Assembly (NCBI GenBank): GCA_041391385.1
Contig: JAWKOD010000003.1
Location: 372,001-436,000, forward strand
Length of the DNA: 64,000 nucleotides
Direction: 5' to 3'
Origin: CANIGN01 sp041391385
GTDB lineage: Bacteria > Bdellovibrionota > UBA2428
Positions 8,562 to 17,060 of the stretch are shown here, in pieces (position 1 is the stretch's first letter; each line of letters starts with the position of its first letter). The translations under genes were made by a program, and so were the position numbers. A model generated the notes under the pieces. It ran no database searches, was not told the origin of the DNA, and worked only from the letters and a program-made list of their open reading frames with translations.

Positions 8562-9122
8562 TTAAAGGAAATATTCAAACTGCTCGGCCGTAAGGACTGC
8601 AAACTCAATTTCCTGAAGACCCTTAGGCATTTTGTCTGATTTCAAAATGACTTTTCCATGGGGCGCACTCGGGGTCTCTTTTATACATTCTGGCTTATGT
8701 AAGTCTTTAAAAGGCACATGCCCTCTTTGCGAAGAAGTAAAGCGAAACATGGGTTCTCGTATAACAGAAAACAGCTGGCTGCTTTTGTTAAAGAGTAAGG
8801 CCATTTTTTCCTGACGAAACAAAAAAACTGTCATGTAAAAAAGAACCGCAATAAAAAAGAATCCATATCCAATTGTTTGCTGCAACTTAAGGGCCTCTTC
8901 GGGATTCATGGCAATTCCTTGCTCCATAATGAGTGTCATGGGCGCTCGAGAGGTCGAAAATAAAAAACTAAAGGCCAAGAGTGCCAAACCCACTAGGCGT
9001 CCGCTAATAGGGCCGATTTTTAAAAACCAACTCAAAGGCACGGGAGCTTTTTTTTCGAGATAAATTTCAAAAACCCCTTTTTCAAAATGGGTTCCAGCGA
9101 CTTCGTAGATGCCAGTAAACAT
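8562..9122 (-). CDS. Two-transmembrane-helix protein of unknown function
   Basis: 186 residues that I do not recognise. A cytoplasmic-looking N-terminal 35 residues is followed by two hydrophobic helices (about 42-58 and 87-106) separated by a short loop containing MEQGIAMNPEEA, then a soluble C-terminal region of about 75 residues with VILKSDKMPKGLQEIEFAVL. The layout resembles a small inner-membrane protein with a cytoplasmic domain that could bind a regulator or sense potential. It is divergent from the epimerase-like gene with about 60 bases between. No signal peptide and no catalytic motif are visible. Confidence 0.6.
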   Translation of the reverse strand: MFTGIYEVAGTHFEKGVFEIYLEKKAPVPLSWFLKIGPISGRLVGLALLAFSFLFSTSRAPMTLIMEQGIAMNPEEALKLQQTIGYGFFFIAVLFYMTVFLFRQEKMALLFNKSSQLFSVIREPMFRFTSSQRGHVPFKDLHKPECIKETPSAPHGKVILKSDKMPKGLQEIEFAVLTAEQFEYFL

Positions 9123-9183
9123 GCCAACTATCCTAAATCAGATAGTCGTGCACGTACACGAAGAATGAGCTATCTATGTTGCT

Positions 9184-10056
9184 ATGCAGGTTCTAGGGAC
9201 AGATCGCCCACTTTTGCTATGGGGCGCCGAAAGAGCATTTCAAATACAGCTTCTTGCTGGCCTCGGAAGACTTGGCATGGACGTGTTTTCTCTTACAGAT
9301 GGCGAAGAAGGAAAAAAGCTTGTCGATCAGATCCATCCCAAAAATGCGGCTGAACTGCAAATCCCAAAAGATTTTGAGGGGATACTTCTCTGGGCGCCAA
9401 GCACTGAACTGTTTTCTAACTCAGCACTCAGCCCTGAATCTTTAGGTGAAATTCAAAATGTTGATCAACAAACTCAAAACAACCCTCGGATTGAGAAGTG
9501 CATCCTGCTTTTGCCTCAAGAGGCTTTCAAACAAAAACTTTCCCTCTCCGAAGAAAACAAATCGAAGTTTCACTTTATATATTTCCCGACACTCTTAGGC
9601 TTCGGGGATAAAAACATTTTCGACCAACTCCTTGTTCTTTTTCTCGACACAACTGTTAAGCATACGGGGTTGAACGGCAGCTTTCTCTCTATTTTTGATG
9701 CTGTTTCCTTTGTTCTAAGTTTTTTAAAATTAAAAGACAAAGCCGAGAGCATATGGATTGAAGGCACACCTATTAGCGAAACTGCCATTCGGATGGGCTT
9801 TAACGAAATCTCGAATGACAGTACTTTGCGTAATTTTTTGGGATTACTACAATACAGCTACAAAAAGATCATAAAAAAACTCCCCGCACTCTCCTATAAA
9901 GAAACCCAGCGTCCGACTGAAGTTCCTCTCGCCTTAGAGATTTTTCCCACAGTGCTTACGCCTTGGGAACGCTTCTTTCGAGACAGTTACCGCATCTATA
10001 CACAAACTCAAGACTCACAACTGCTTTTGCATTTTAGGCCCACTAAAACGCCATGA
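9184..10056 (+). CDS. Degenerate NAD-dependent epimerase/SDR-like protein
   Basis: 290 residues with a Rossmann-like N-terminus: a strand LLLWGAE, a helix, then a second strand GMDVFSL about 20 residues later. The usual GxxGxxG is replaced by GAERAFQ. A later segment, FHFIYFPTLLGFGD, occupies the position of the 'RPxxxYGPGD' loop of extended SDR epimerases. A canonical YxxxK is not seen, so it may not be an active epimerase. Its stop overlaps the ATG of trmB by four bases (ATGA), pointing to translational coupling; no functional link with tRNA methylation is known. Confidence 0.65.
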   Translation: MQVLGTDRPLLLWGAERAFQIQLLAGLGRLGMDVFSLTDGEEGKKLVDQIHPKNAAELQIPKDFEGILLWAPSTELFSNSALSPESLGEIQNVDQQTQNNPRIEKCILLLPQEAFKQKLSLSEENKSKFHFIYFPTLLGFGDKNIFDQLLVLFLDTTVKHTGLNGSFLSIFDAVSFVLSFLKLKDKAESIWIEGTPISETAIRMGFNEISNDSTLRNFLGLLQYSYKKIIKKLPALSYKETQRPTEVPLALEIFPTVLTPWERFFRDSYRIYTQTQDSQLLLHFRPTKTP

Positions 10057-10676
10057 AACAAGAAAGCCATTACCTCACTCTAAAAGACGGAAGGAAGCTT
10101 CTCTTCTATCGTCCTCTTCCTCCCAAGAACCCAGTAAATTTAAAAGAGCATATCCCCGAGGGCTTCACTCATTTAGAAGTCGAAATTGGCGCAGGCACTG
10201 GGCGATTTCTTGCGCAACGAGCTCTAAAATACCCAGAGCGTTTTTTTATTGGAATCGATAAAAAAAAGGATCGCATCGATTCAACTCTTGAAAAACTCGA
10301 GCGAAATGAAAAAAAGAACTGGGAACTCTTGCGCTGTGACGCCAGACTCTTTATGGAGCAAGAACTCCCTCCCATTGATGTCTTGCACGTTTACCACCCT
10401 GATCCTTGGCCTAAACTCAGGCACCACAAACATCGCTTTTTTCGATCCCCCGATGCTAAACATTGGGCCGCAGCCATTCGTAAAGGCGGAGAACTACGCC
10501 TCTCCACAGACCAGGCTGATTACTTTGAAGAAATTATGGCAATAGTTAACAGCTGGGGTTTCTTTGAAGAACAAATTACTTTTGTTAAAAGAACAGGCCT
10601 CGCGCAAAGCCGCTTTGAAGAAATATTTCTCTCACAAGGCCTTCCCGTTTTTAAAGCTCAGTTTAAAAAACTTTAA
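10053..10676 (+). CDS. trmB: tRNA (guanine-N7)-methyltransferase
   Basis: Methylates N7 of G46 in the variable loop of many tRNAs using S-adenosylmethionine. The AdoMet site EIGAGTGRFL (about 43-52) and IGIDKKKDR follow the class I pattern, and DPWPKLRHHKHRFF (about 119-132) is the family signature with the catalytic-region aspartate. 207 residues is normal for the family. Start at the ATG overlapping the preceding stop. Its TAA shares a TTAA tetranucleotide with the stop of the convergent uppP, so the two genes overlap by four bases. Confidence 0.95.
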   Translation: MKQESHYLTLKDGRKLLFYRPLPPKNPVNLKEHIPEGFTHLEVEIGAGTGRFLAQRALKYPERFFIGIDKKKDRIDSTLEKLERNEKKNWELLRCDARLFMEQELPPIDVLHVYHPDPWPKLRHHKHRFFRSPDAKHWAAAIRKGGELRLSTDQADYFEEIMAIVNSWGFFEEQITFVKRTGLAQSRFEEIFLSQGLPVFKAQFKKL

Positions 10677-11485
10677 CGAATAAGAAAATAAAGTATACCG
10701 GCTAATGCAATACGGTAATAACCAAATACTGAAAGCGGGTACTTTCTCAAAAAAACCAAAAAGACTTTGATCACAATGAACGCCGTTACAAACGAGATAA
10801 AAAGTCCCACACCAAGAGCTGTCCACCACTGAGAATCAAAAACTGCATCGCCTGCCCTAAGAGCTTTAAACATTTCATAGCAAGTTGCTGCCCCAAGGGT
10901 TGGAACAGCTAGAAAAAAAGAAAACTCCGTAGAGGCTTTTGCATCTAAACCCGCAAAGCGCCCGCCGAGGATAGTCGACATGGAACGAGAAAAACCCGGC
11001 CATAGACTTGCTATCTGACAAAGGCCCACGATCAAGGCATCCTTGTAAGTGAGTGCATCTATTTCTTTTGGCTTTTTGTGCTGATGTTTAATCCACTTCT
11101 CAACCAAGATCATTATAAGTCCACCTACTACGAGAGCTGCCAAAACCCACATCGGGGAAAAAAGAACTCGCTTAATCCAAGAAGCAAATAAAAGCCCCAC
11201 TACGGCTACTGGCAAAAAAGCCACAAAAAGATTTAGAAAAAAGCGCACCGCTAGTTTTTCTTTATTTACGAGACCTTTTATTTTTGCAAGAAAGTAATCC
11301 CAATATAAAATAACGACAGCAAAAATAGCACCTAATTGAACTGCAATGTTAAATACCTTGGTGGCATCGTCCTCGCCAATCCCCAAGAGCTTACTCGTTA
11401 AAATAAGATGTCCCGTTGAAGAAATTGGTAGGTACTCAGTAATTCCTTCAACAATACCTAAGATTGATGCATCAAAGATGTTCAC
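10673..11485 (-). CDS. uppP: Undecaprenyl-diphosphatase
   Basis: An inner-membrane phosphatase that recycles undecaprenyl pyrophosphate to the monophosphate carrier for peptidoglycan and surface polysaccharide. The first motif EGITEYLPISSTGHL (about 13-27) and the second PGFSRSMSTI (about 164-173) supply the Glu, Ser and Arg active-site residues. 270 residues with about eight hydrophobic segments is the normal length. GTG start, with TTAG just upstream. It follows the Rsm22-like gene by four bases on the same strand, so these are likely one transcript. Confidence 0.95.
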   Translation of the reverse strand: MNIFDASILGIVEGITEYLPISSTGHLILTSKLLGIGEDDATKVFNIAVQLGAIFAVVILYWDYFLAKIKGLVNKEKLAVRFFLNLFVAFLPVAVVGLLFASWIKRVLFSPMWVLAALVVGGLIMILVEKWIKHQHKKPKEIDALTYKDALIVGLCQIASLWPGFSRSMSTILGGRFAGLDAKASTEFSFFLAVPTLGAATCYEMFKALRAGDAVFDSQWWTALGVGLFISFVTAFIVIKVFLVFLRKYPLSVFGYYRIALAGILYFLIR

Positions 11486-11489
11486 CTAA

Positions 11490-12485
11490 TTAGTCTATCG
11501 GAATATTTTCACCGCGAAAGTATGCCTTAGGAGAATTCGCAATTTCTCCAGTATCTATGCACATTAATTTTCTCGGAGCATTTCTATCTGTTACAGATAT
11601 CGCTACTTCCTTGGGCTTCTTTACTGTGGGGTCTTCTTTTTTTCGCGTCACCCAAAGATAAGAAAAGCTTTGCTGAGTGAGCTTAATAGAGAGTAACTTT
11701 TCAATATGACGGTCAAACACCGTAAAGCCTTGGTCTTTAAACTGAGCGCGAGGAGGTTGCGCATAACACCATCCTAACTTGTCCAAAAGCAATGGACAGC
11801 CAGTGAACGATTGCGGACACGGTCCTACAATGCGATAGCCCGCTTGCTGAAGCTCATCTCGAATAACCATTAAATCAAGCGTAGGTTCTCTTAAAGGTGG
11901 CTCTAAAATAATTAAAGATCCTTCAGGACTTAATTGTTGCAGCACTTGTTTGAGCACTGCTTGTTTTTTTTCTCTAAAGCGCGGCCCAGCTCCCCACTCA
12001 TTGAGCACATGTCCCATAACGATGAGGTCAAAAGGTTCCTCTTTTGGAGTTCGTGGCAAGTGAACTTTTTCAAAGCGAACTCGAGTTTTATCGCTGATAG
12101 TTTTTACTTTTTCTTTGGCAAACTTAAGAGCTTTTTCAGATTGATCCCAAAGAACAAGCTCTTCTGGAAATCCTAAGTTTTCTTTTTGTAACCAAAAGAG
12201 AAGTGAAAGCGAAAGAGTTCCTGGCCCCGAGCCCACATCGAGAACTCTTTTAAAAGTCGGAACAAAGCTGCGCTTTTTGGCCTGATCCAAAACCCAATAG
12301 AGCTCTGGCAAATGAAGTGGAAAATAATACGCTAAGTAAGCAGAGAAATAAGCTTCTTGATTGAGATAATTATCGGGACGACGTCCGCGTTCGGGGCCCA
12401 TCCATAAACGCAAAAGCCCCAGGCTTTTTTTAAGCCTAGGGTCTTTGTATAATTTTGAATCTAATAGTTGAGAAAAAGTCTTCAA
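11490..12485 (-). CDS. Rsm22-like class I methyltransferase
   Basis: 331 residues. RVLDVGSGPGTLSLS (about 80-94) is the AdoMet-binding motif I, LVLWDQSEKALKFA motif II, and LIVMGHVLNEWG motif IV. After the methyltransferase core comes CPQSFTGCPLL followed by GWCYAQPPR, a cysteine set that matches the iron-sulfur/metal site of the mitochondrial small-subunit protein Rsm22 family. That family is linked to small ribosomal subunit assembly; the bacterial role is unknown. TTG start, no convincing ribosome binding site. A strongly hydrophilic C-terminal extension of about 60 residues follows. Precedes uppP by four bases. Confidence 0.85.
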   Translation of the reverse strand: MKTFSQLLDSKLYKDPRLKKSLGLLRLWMGPERGRRPDNYLNQEAYFSAYLAYYFPLHLPELYWVLDQAKKRSFVPTFKRVLDVGSGPGTLSLSLLFWLQKENLGFPEELVLWDQSEKALKFAKEKVKTISDKTRVRFEKVHLPRTPKEEPFDLIVMGHVLNEWGAGPRFREKKQAVLKQVLQQLSPEGSLIILEPPLREPTLDLMVIRDELQQAGYRIVGPCPQSFTGCPLLLDKLGWCYAQPPRAQFKDQGFTVFDRHIEKLLSIKLTQQSFSYLWVTRKKEDPTVKKPKEVAISVTDRNAPRKLMCIDTGEIANSPKAYFRGENIPID

Positions 12486-12504
12486 TCGCTAACGTATCGT
12501 TAAG

Positions 12505-12684
12505 TTAGTTGATAACAATTTTCTCAGCTTTAATCGGCAATCCAAAACGACAAGAAGGAATTGGACCCTCTACTGGAATAGAGATAGTGCTACCTTTACT
12601 ATTGCGAGCACGTTTTGAGGCTTTGCCTGCGTTTTTCGTTTTATTTTTGCGTTTAATACGCGTTCTTTTTCCTGGAAATGCCAT
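12505..12684 (-). CDS. Small very basic protein
   Basis: 59 residues from the ATG at 12682-12684, beginning MAFPGKRTRIKRK and rich in Lys/Arg over the first 30 residues (about half of them basic), then a short hydrophobic end with IPSCRFGLPI. An in-frame upstream ATG would add 13 residues with no basic character, so I prefer the shorter form. The composition suggests RNA or ribosome binding; this is inference. It has no ribosome binding site. It ends 19 bases before the Rsm22-like gene on the same strand, which fits a translation-related role. Confidence 0.6.
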   Translation of the reverse strand: MAFPGKRTRIKRKNKTKNAGKASKRARNSKGSTISIPVEGPIPSCRFGLPIKAEKIVIN

Positions 12685-12741
12685 ATCGAAAATCAAAGTA
12701 AATGAGGGTCTATTCTGAGTCAAATCGTATAAGCTAATGTC

Positions 12742-13337
12742 ATGGAAAAGCCCAGTAACAACCCCTCAGACGACCCCATAGAGCGCTTCCAGGAATGGTA
12801 CCTCGAAGCCCAGAACTCAGAAATGGTTGACGCCGATGCCATGGCTCTAGCCACCTGTTCAGAGGACGCTATCCCGTCCTGTAGAATCTTGTACTTTAGG
12901 CGCCTTATGGGCTCAAGTTTTTGTTTTTTCACGAATTATCTCAGCCACAAGGGCGAGGACTTAGGTCTTAACCCCTGGGCCTCGGGTGTCTTCCTGTGGC
13001 ATATGCTGGGGCGCCAAGTGCGAGTTGAGGCCCGGTTAAAAAGCTCTCTCCAGAGGACTCTGATGCCTACTTCAACCAAAGAGCCTTCGAAAGCCAGCTC
13101 AGCGCAGCCACTTCCCGGCAAAGTCGGGAGCTTGAAAGCTACTCCAAGTTTCTTTCAGAAATAGAAGAAAACCGCATAAAATTTGGAACTAAGATCTCCC
13201 GCCCCGCTCATTGGGGAGGCTATGCCATTGAAGCAAAAAAGATTGAGTTTTGGCAGCAAGGAGAACACCGTCGTCACAAAAGAGAACTTTACACTCAATC
13301 CGGCAATGGCTGGCAGAAGACTCTTCTCTACCCCTAA
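12742..13337 (+). pseudogene. pdxH: Pyridoxamine 5'-phosphate oxidase, frameshifted
   Basis: PdxH oxidises pyridoxine or pyridoxamine phosphate to pyridoxal phosphate using FMN. The frame from the ATG matches the family through LWHMLGRQVRVEARL, then a run of five A at 13038-13042 is followed by 40 unrelated codons to a stop at 13164. The next frame continues the family exactly (EDSDAYFNQRAF, RPAHWGGYAI, FWQQGEHRRHKRE) to TAA at 13335-13337. One more A in the run would restore a protein of 198 residues, normal for the family. Base-call error, recent mutation, or slippage on AAAAA are all possible. Confidence 0.85.
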
Positions 13338-13347
13338 GGAATAATAT

Positions 13348-14350
13348 ATGGATCCACTCAGCCAAGCCGTTGTAGGCGCTAGCTTAAGCCAATGTTTTGC
13401 AAAAAGAAAGTTTCAAAGTTGCAAGTATCGCAGGAGTCCTCGGAGGCGTACTGCCCGACATTGATGTACTCATTAAGTCTTCAACCGATCCCTTGCTAGC
13501 ACTTCAATTTCATCGGCACTTTACACATTCACTCGCGATGGTTCCCGTGCTTGCCCTACCCGTGGCCTTTGTTGTTTCACTTTTTTTTAAAAAAATAACT
13601 TTTAAAGAAATTTATCTTTACGCTTTTTTAGGTGTGCTCACGCATGGACTTTTAGATGCCTGCACAAGTTACGGAACCCAACTGCTCTGGCCATTTTCAA
13701 ATATGCGTGTGGCCTGGAACAACATTGCCATTATTGACCCACTCTTTACCCTGCCCGCACTCGCTGGAGTTATCTGGGCTGAAAGAAAGAAAAATCTTTC
13801 ACTTGCGCGTGGAATTTTTGCCTTTATGATTTGTTATCTTCTTTTCGGCGTTTACCAACGAGAAGCAGCTACCCAAGTTGCAAGAGAGTTAGCTTCCAAA
13901 AGAAACCATAATTATCTTCGCATTGAAGCCAAACCCAGCATTGGAAGCCTTGCTCTTTGGAGAACACTTTACGAAACTCCCGAGGGAGTTTTCTTTGTCG
14001 ATGCTGTTAACACACTTCCTTTTTTAGATGAAAAAATCTATGAGGGTGCCTCCGTTAAAAAGTGGTCAAAAGAAAAGCTATTTCCAATCCCCAGTGAAGA
14101 ATCCACACTTGCAAAAGACATTGCTCGCTTTAACTGGTTCTCAGATGACTACCTTGTAAAAAGTTATGAACACCCACTCGTCATTGGTGATTTACGTTAC
14201 GCTACATTACCCAACAGCCTTGAGCCGCTCTGGGGAATTACCTTTAACCCCAAATCAACCGGGCAGCATGTAGACTTGCAATACTTCAGAGTTCTTGATG
14301 AAGAAACAAAATCCAAGTTTAAGAAAATGCTTTTAAGACAAGATATTTAA
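13348..14350 (+). CDS. YdjM-like membrane metal-dependent hydrolase, N-terminal frameshift
   Basis: The family begins with an 'MDPLxQAxxGAxLxQ' segment, and exactly that is encoded from the ATG at 13348. At the A5 run 13401-13405 the frame breaks; removing one A joins it to the long frame (which on its own would start at TTG 13397) reading KVASIAGVLGGVLPDIDVLI. Downstream, FHRHFTHSL supplies the conserved histidines and about four hydrophobic segments place it in the inner membrane (DUF457/YdjM type). E. coli YdjM is SOS-induced; the reaction is unknown. It lies ten bases after pdxH, which is also frameshifted, and overlaps the convergent lipoprotein gene by four bases. Confidence 0.8.
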
Positions 14351-15177
14351 TTCACGCAAGTTAAACAATATACAGGTGTAAAATTACGAACGCATCTCGC
14401 CCGAGATGCTGTAGTTTTAGTACTTAATGCTTGAGCTCCAGCCGTAAAATCTTGAGCCCATGAAGTCGTTGCATCATTCTCTGTTGAAGACCAGTAATTT
14501 GCAGCCGAGAAAGCACCGACTGCGGTCTTGTTTGTATACAAGCAATCGAGCTGATTTTTTGCGGGCAAAAACCAATCAGAATAACAGGCATAACCCGACT
14601 CACAGGGAGTGTTTCCTGCTGAATCCACCTCATAATCATCACAAGCTTGGGCAGCGTATGTCCCAGCGCCATATGAAGTTACAATTGTCGCCGTGTTTGT
14701 TGCCCCATCCGTAAGACTCGTAGCACTTGTACTTGCAAGAGAGCCCCAAACAATAGAAGTGTTCTCATCTGCTGTCCCTGCAATAAGATCTCCAGATCCA
14801 CCATCAAGGCATGCAATAATTCCCCCACCAGATTCCTGACCGATTGCAGTCGCCAGGTATGTATAAGCGCTTGTTTTTGTCGTGCTCCCATTCGGAGTTG
14901 TCACGGCAACATCAACCACGCCAGAAGTATGCCCAGGAACCACGGCAATAATCGTTGTTGAATTCACAACATTTAAGTTTGTCGCAGCTACTCCATCAAA
15001 AGTAAGCGATGTCGCGCCACTTAAACCTGTACCTGTAATAACTACTGATGTCGCACCAGAAGAAGATCCTGTTATGGGATTTACTACAGTGATAGTAGGC
15101 GCTGCGGTGCTGCCACTACTCTCACAGTTTGTTAGAAAAAAAAGTACTAGTGATAAGCAAATAAATCTCACGCCCAA
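14347..15177 (-). CDS. Lipoprotein with IPT/TIG and Lcl (DUF1566-like) domains
   Basis: 276 residues with a lipobox at residues 15-18 (LTNC), so a predicted outer-membrane or periplasmic lipoprotein. Residues about 27-110 form an IPT/TIG Ig-like fold (ITGSSSGATSVVITGTGLSG, then FDGVAATN and TPNGS). The C-terminal part has DWFLPAKNQLDCLY, ANYWSSTE and SRARCVRNF, the signature of the Lcl C-terminal domain found in surface and adhesion proteins. The combination suggests surface binding; ligand unknown. Thr/Ser/Ala-rich composition is strong. Its stop overlaps that of the previous convergent gene in a shared TTAA. Confidence 0.8.
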   Translation of the reverse strand: MGVRFICLSLVLFFLTNCESSGSTAAPTITVVNPITGSSSGATSVVITGTGLSGATSLTFDGVAATNLNVVNSTTIIAVVPGHTSGVVDVAVTTPNGSTTKTSAYTYLATAIGQESGGGIIACLDGGSGDLIAGTADENTSIVWGSLASTSATSLTDGATNTATIVTSYGAGTYAAQACDDYEVDSAGNTPCESGYACYSDWFLPAKNQLDCLYTNKTAVGAFSAANYWSSTENDATTSWAQDFTAGAQALSTKTTASRARCVRNFTPVYCLTCVN

Positions 15178-15237
15178 CTAGAATACCCTTAGTTTATATA
15201 AAGGCTAGTCTTCCAAAGGCTTAAGATGCTTTTCGAG

Positions 15238-16355
15238 TCATTTTGTACATATCAAATTTTTCGGAGAAAAATCGGGTGGGAATTGAATTCCACGCTGCTG
15301 AAACTTTTGAATAAAACGAGGAACAAAGCCAGGAGTTTTAAACACACCTTCACGTGGATGATACTTAAAGATTTCTTGGGTTGTAATCACTTCACCTTCC
15401 ATCCCAGCGATCTCAATCATTTCCACAATTCGACGTTTGCCGTCTTGCCCACGTTGAACATTAACGACCAACTGCACAGCACTCGTAACATACTCACGAA
15501 TTGTTCTAAGAGGTAAATCTGTCCCGCCAATAAGCACATAGCCTCGATACGACGAATCGCATCACGTGCTGTATTGGAATGTACCGTTGTCATACTCCCA
15601 TCATGGCCCGTGTTCATGGCAAAGAGCATATCGATTGCCTCGCTGCCACGACACTCTCCCACAATAATTCTATCAGGACGCATGCGAAGCGCATTAATCA
15701 CTAAATGGCGAATTGTAACAGGAGGTATATCTCGCAAGTTTCCTGGACGAGCTTCTAATCGAACGAGATTTGGAATCTGAATTTTTAATTCTGCGGCATC
15801 TTCAATACTCACTACGCGCTCATGTGGCTCGATAAAAGAACTCAGTACATTGAGCAGTGTTGTTTTACCAGAACCTGTGCCGCCACAAACCACCAAATTT
15901 ATTCGTGCACTTACGCAACAATGAAGAAAAAAAGCCATGCGCTCATCAAACATACCCGCCTTAAGCAAATGGTCATGAGTCAGAGAAAGGGGCGAAAACT
16001 TTCGAATTGTAATGGAAGGCCCATCAACCGCAACCGGAGGCATCACAATGTTAATTCGAGAGCCATCAGGAAGACGTCCATCAAGAGTGAGACTTTGCTC
16101 ATCTAGACTTTTCCCTAAATAAGATGCGACTTCAAAAATTAATTTTAATAAACTTGCCTCATCTTTAAAAAAAAGAGGTGTTGTTTTGAGCGTACCCTTA
16201 CTTTCAATAAAAATTTTACCTGCTCCATTGACCATGACTTCAGTAATTGTTGGATCATTCATCAACTGCAACAGCGGACCAAAATCGATTCCTAGTTTAG
16301 AAATTTTTGCAGCAGGGTTGTCTTTCATTTTAATATTAAGGTTTTTTTTCAACAC
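15238..16355 (-). pseudogene. Second TadA/CpaF-type secretion ATPase, frameshifted
   Basis: A pilus or type II/IV secretion ATPase distinct from the one in the Tad operon. It has FIESKGTLKTTP near the N-terminus, the family element RLPDGSRINIVMPP, Walker A GGTGSGKTTLLN, and RMRPDRIIVGECRG with 'AMNTGHDGSMTTVHSNT'. At the CCC run 15523-15525 (GGG in sense) the frame breaks at LLAG; in the other frame TDLPLRTIREYVTSAVQLVV continues the family to the normal end. One extra G would repair it. No other Tad gene is adjacent, only a small membrane-protein gene immediately upstream. GTG start immediately after the upstream stop, or ATG at 16328. Confidence 0.85.
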
Positions 16356-16637
16356 TTACTTGAGGCTGAGCAGTTTTCTCACTTGCAAGATTTCGTCCAG
16401 CTTTTTACCTGGATTCAAAAAGCTCTTGGCATAGCCGAGAGCTTTCTTTCGACTGCGCTCTGAGAAAGATACCGCAACACCTACAACAAAGATGAAGAGA
16501 AAAAACCTTCCTAAATAATTCGTTTTCTTCCGTGCAAAAAGCGGACCGGGATACTTGCTAGTTTCACGCGAACAAATTGCGCCGCCCAGCACCATTGCAC
16601 TTGCTCGTTCTGACGCAGTCCCTTTCCTCTTCTTCAC
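16356..16637 (-). CDS. Small membrane protein upstream of the second TadA
   Basis: 93 residues, GTG start, with one hydrophobic helix at about 43-58 (GRFFLFIFVVGVAVSF) flanked by basic segments and a Lys-rich C-terminus. I do not recognise it. Its stop codon abuts the GTG of the ATPase gene, so the two are likely co-translated, and a membrane partner for the ATPase is a guess from position. An internal ATG at residue 15 is an alternative start. Coding support is moderate because no ribosome binding site is visible. Confidence 0.45.
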   Translation of the reverse strand: MKKRKGTASERASAMVLGGAICSRETSKYPGPLFARKKTNYLGRFFLFIFVVGVAVSFSERSRKKALGYAKSFLNPGKKLDEILQVRKLLSLK

Positions 16638-16778
16638 ACTGATTTTATCGGTCTAAAAAGCAAAATTATTAATGAATTCCGCTAGCTCTGCTCTAAGAAA
16701 CAAAACTTTGACTCAAAATCTTCCCCAAAAAGAATTGTATTTTGACACTTCCAAGAACTTCGAAGCATTATTTTTAAA

Positions 16779-17060
16779 GTGCATCGTCAAAATAGCGATC
16801 TAAAGATTCGAAAAGCTCGGCCCCAAGATGCTGAGATTATTTACAAAACTGAGCTCTTCTACGCTCAGAAAAGCGGCTACCTCGTATCCCGCCCCGAGGA
16901 CTTGAGGCTTGAAAACTACCAAAATCTTATTAACGATTTATTAACAGAAGAAAATGGTATTTATCTCGTAGCAACGCTAAACGATCTCTATTTAGGACAT
17001 CGCTTTCCTAGAATGGATGTCTACGTAAAAGCTCTAAAGCTGTTGCCTCAAGGTCTCTAA
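16779..17060 (+). pseudogene. Truncated GNAT acetyltransferase
   Basis: 93 residues starting at GTG: KIRKARPQDAEII is the usual first strand and helix of a GNAT fold, followed by about 50 residues ending in YLVATLND and GHRF, where the fold's central strand begins. The acetyl-CoA loop (R/Q-x-x-G-x-G/A) and the C-terminal half are absent. The last 17 codons have no family character and the stop lies four bases into the convergent cinA. I read it as the remnant of a gene cut by deletion at its 3-prime end; a small novel protein cannot be excluded. A TTGACA occurs 31 bases before the GTG. Confidence 0.6.

Noticed and set aside
16561..16573. GTTTCACGCGAAC as a parS site
   Set aside because: It differs from the parS consensus by a mismatch and a missing base, lies in a coding region, and is 42 kb from the ParB gene.
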